Positions 11,582-12,411 of a stretch of 12,411 nucleotides of DNA are shown piece by piece. The stretch covers positions 1-12,411 of the forward strand of contig JAKAOE010000010.1 of the NCBI GenBank assembly GCA_021823305.1, given 5' to 3'. The notes beneath the pieces were generated by a model that searched no databases, was not told the DNA's origin, and was given only the letters and a program-made list of their open reading frames with translations. The position numbers and the translations under genes were made by a program. Origin of the DNA: Acidobacteriota bacterium (lineage in GTDB: Bacteria; Acidobacteriota; Terriglobia; Terriglobales; SCQP01). Every line of letters begins with the position of its first letter. The stretch's first letter is position 1.

Positions 11582-12411
11582 CTAGTAACTGTAAAACCCG
11601 CGCCCTGACTTCCGCCCCAGCCACCCGGCGGCCACCATGTTGCGCAGCAGCGGGCACGGCCGGTACTTGTCGTCGCCCAGCCCGTGGTGCAGCACTTCCA
11701 TGATCTCCAGGCAGACGTCCAGCCCGATGAAGTCGGCCAGCGTCAGCGGTCCCATCGGATGCGCCATCCCCAGCTTCATCACCTCGTCGATCGCCTCCGG
11801 CTTGGCCACGCCCTCCATCACGCAGTAAATCGCCTCGTTGATCATCGGCAGCAGCACCCGGTTGGAGATGAAGCCGGGAAAATCGCGCACCTCCACCGGC
11901 GTCTTCTCCAGCTTCAGCGCCAGCCCGGTCACCGCCTGCAGCGTCGCGTCGCTGGTCTGCAGCCCGCGGATCACCTCCACCAGCTTCATCATCGGCACCG
12001 GGTTCATGAAGTGCATGCCGATGCAGCGCTCCGGCCGCCGCGTCGCCGCCGCCAGCTCGGTGATCGAGATCGAGCTGGTGTTCGACGCCAGGATCGCCTC
12101 CGGCGCGAGCAAATCGTCGAGCTGCTTGAGCAGCGGCGCCTTGAGGTCGCGCCGCTCCGGAATCGCCTCGATCGCCAGTTGCGCCCCGGCGGCGCCCGCC
12201 AGCTCGGTGCTGAACGTGACCTGCTCCAGCGCCGCCCGCGCCGCGCCCTCCTCCAGCTTCCCCTTCGCCACCTCGCGCGCCAGGTTCTTCTCGATCGTGC
12301 CGCGCGCCCGCACCAGCGCTTCCTTGTTCGCCTCCACCAGCGTGACGCTATAGCCGAACTTGGCCAGCACGTGGGCGATGCCGTTGCCCATCATGGCGAC
12401 GCCGATCACCG
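11582..12411 (-). CDS. 3-hydroxyacyl-CoA (3-hydroxybutyryl-CoA) dehydrogenase, N-terminus cut by window edge
   Basis: Some 276 codons are visible, ending in GRGFYSY and TAG; the first few residues lie beyond the right edge (the codon at 12409-12407 is GTG read as internal Val). The enzyme oxidises (S)-3-hydroxyacyl-CoA with NAD+ in fatty-acid or butanoate metabolism, in the cytoplasm. The NAD-binding Rossmann start is [14 protein letters not shown], followed by LVEAN at the end of the second strand. Then come [21 protein letters not shown], the catalytic [17 protein letters not shown] (His and Glu dyad), [18 protein letters not shown] and the C-terminal dimerisation domain with [22 protein letters not shown]. 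Its length matches the single-domain Hbd/PaaH type (about 280-290 aa), not the fused FadB type. One oddity is that the usual GxGxxG reads G-V-A-M-M-G, with the second glycine replaced by alanine. Downstream hairpins probably end its transcript. Confidence 0.92.
   Translation of the reverse strand, partial: VIGVAMMGNGIAHVLAKFGYSVTLVEANKEALVRARGTIEKNLAREVAKGKLEEGAARAALEQVTFSTELAGAAGAQLAIEAIPERRDLKAPLLKQLDDLLAPEAILASNTSSISITELAAATRRPERCIGMHFMNPVPMMKLVEVIRGLQTSDATLQAVTGLALKLEKTPVEVRDFPGFISNRVLLPMINEAIYCVMEGVAKPEAIDEVMKLGMAHPMGPLTLADFIGLDVCLEIMEVLHHGLGDDKYRPCPLLRNMVAAGWLGRKSGRGFYSY

Overview
The window looks like a piece of chromosome from a high-GC bacterium, most probably an acidobacterium. That is an inference from gene content. 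A secreted FecR-type protein with a Trp/Tyr-rich middle and a Gly/Arg-rich tail, a secreted diheme cytochrome of the reaction-centre-cytochrome type joined to a beta-rich domain, and several apparently leaderless genes are all familiar from that phylum. No rRNA, tRNA, CRISPR array or transposase gene was seen.

Layout, left to right. (1) 11-2203 (+): a 730-aa exported FecR-domain protein, followed by a strong hairpin terminator and then a TATAAT promoter. (2) 2313-2906 (+): a periplasmic OmpH/Skp-like chaperone. (3) 2978-4567 (+): two consecutive genes of unknown function with codon use much less GC-biased than their neighbours. The first may carry a LOTUS/OST-HTH-like winged helix. They lie in one reading frame separated by a single TAA and look like an acquired cassette. 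(4) 4568-4927: a 360-bp structured intergenic stretch with hairpins and two promoter candidates. (5) 4928-8986 (+): a full-length Lhr-type superfamily 2 helicase. (6) 9091-9945 (-): an enzyme of the isocitrate lyase/PEP mutase superfamily, convergent with lhr. Between the two stops lies a 124-bp near-palindrome whose arms contain both stop codons. (7) 10056-11171 (+): the diheme cytochrome, divergent from gene 6. The shared promoter region holds a perfect CRP/FNR-type TGTGA-N6-TCACA palindrome. (8) 11196-11480 (-): a VapB-type antitoxin with no toxin gene beside it. (9) 11582 to the right edge (-): a 3-hydroxyacyl-CoA dehydrogenase cut off at its N-terminus by the window.

The genes do not form one operon or pathway. 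Genes 1, 2 and 7 are envelope functions, gene 5 is DNA repair/processing, and genes 6 and 9 are carbon metabolism. The parts least explained by known families are the two-gene cassette, the stop-codon palindrome, and the recurrent arrangement in which a -10 box sits 6-7 bp before a start codon.
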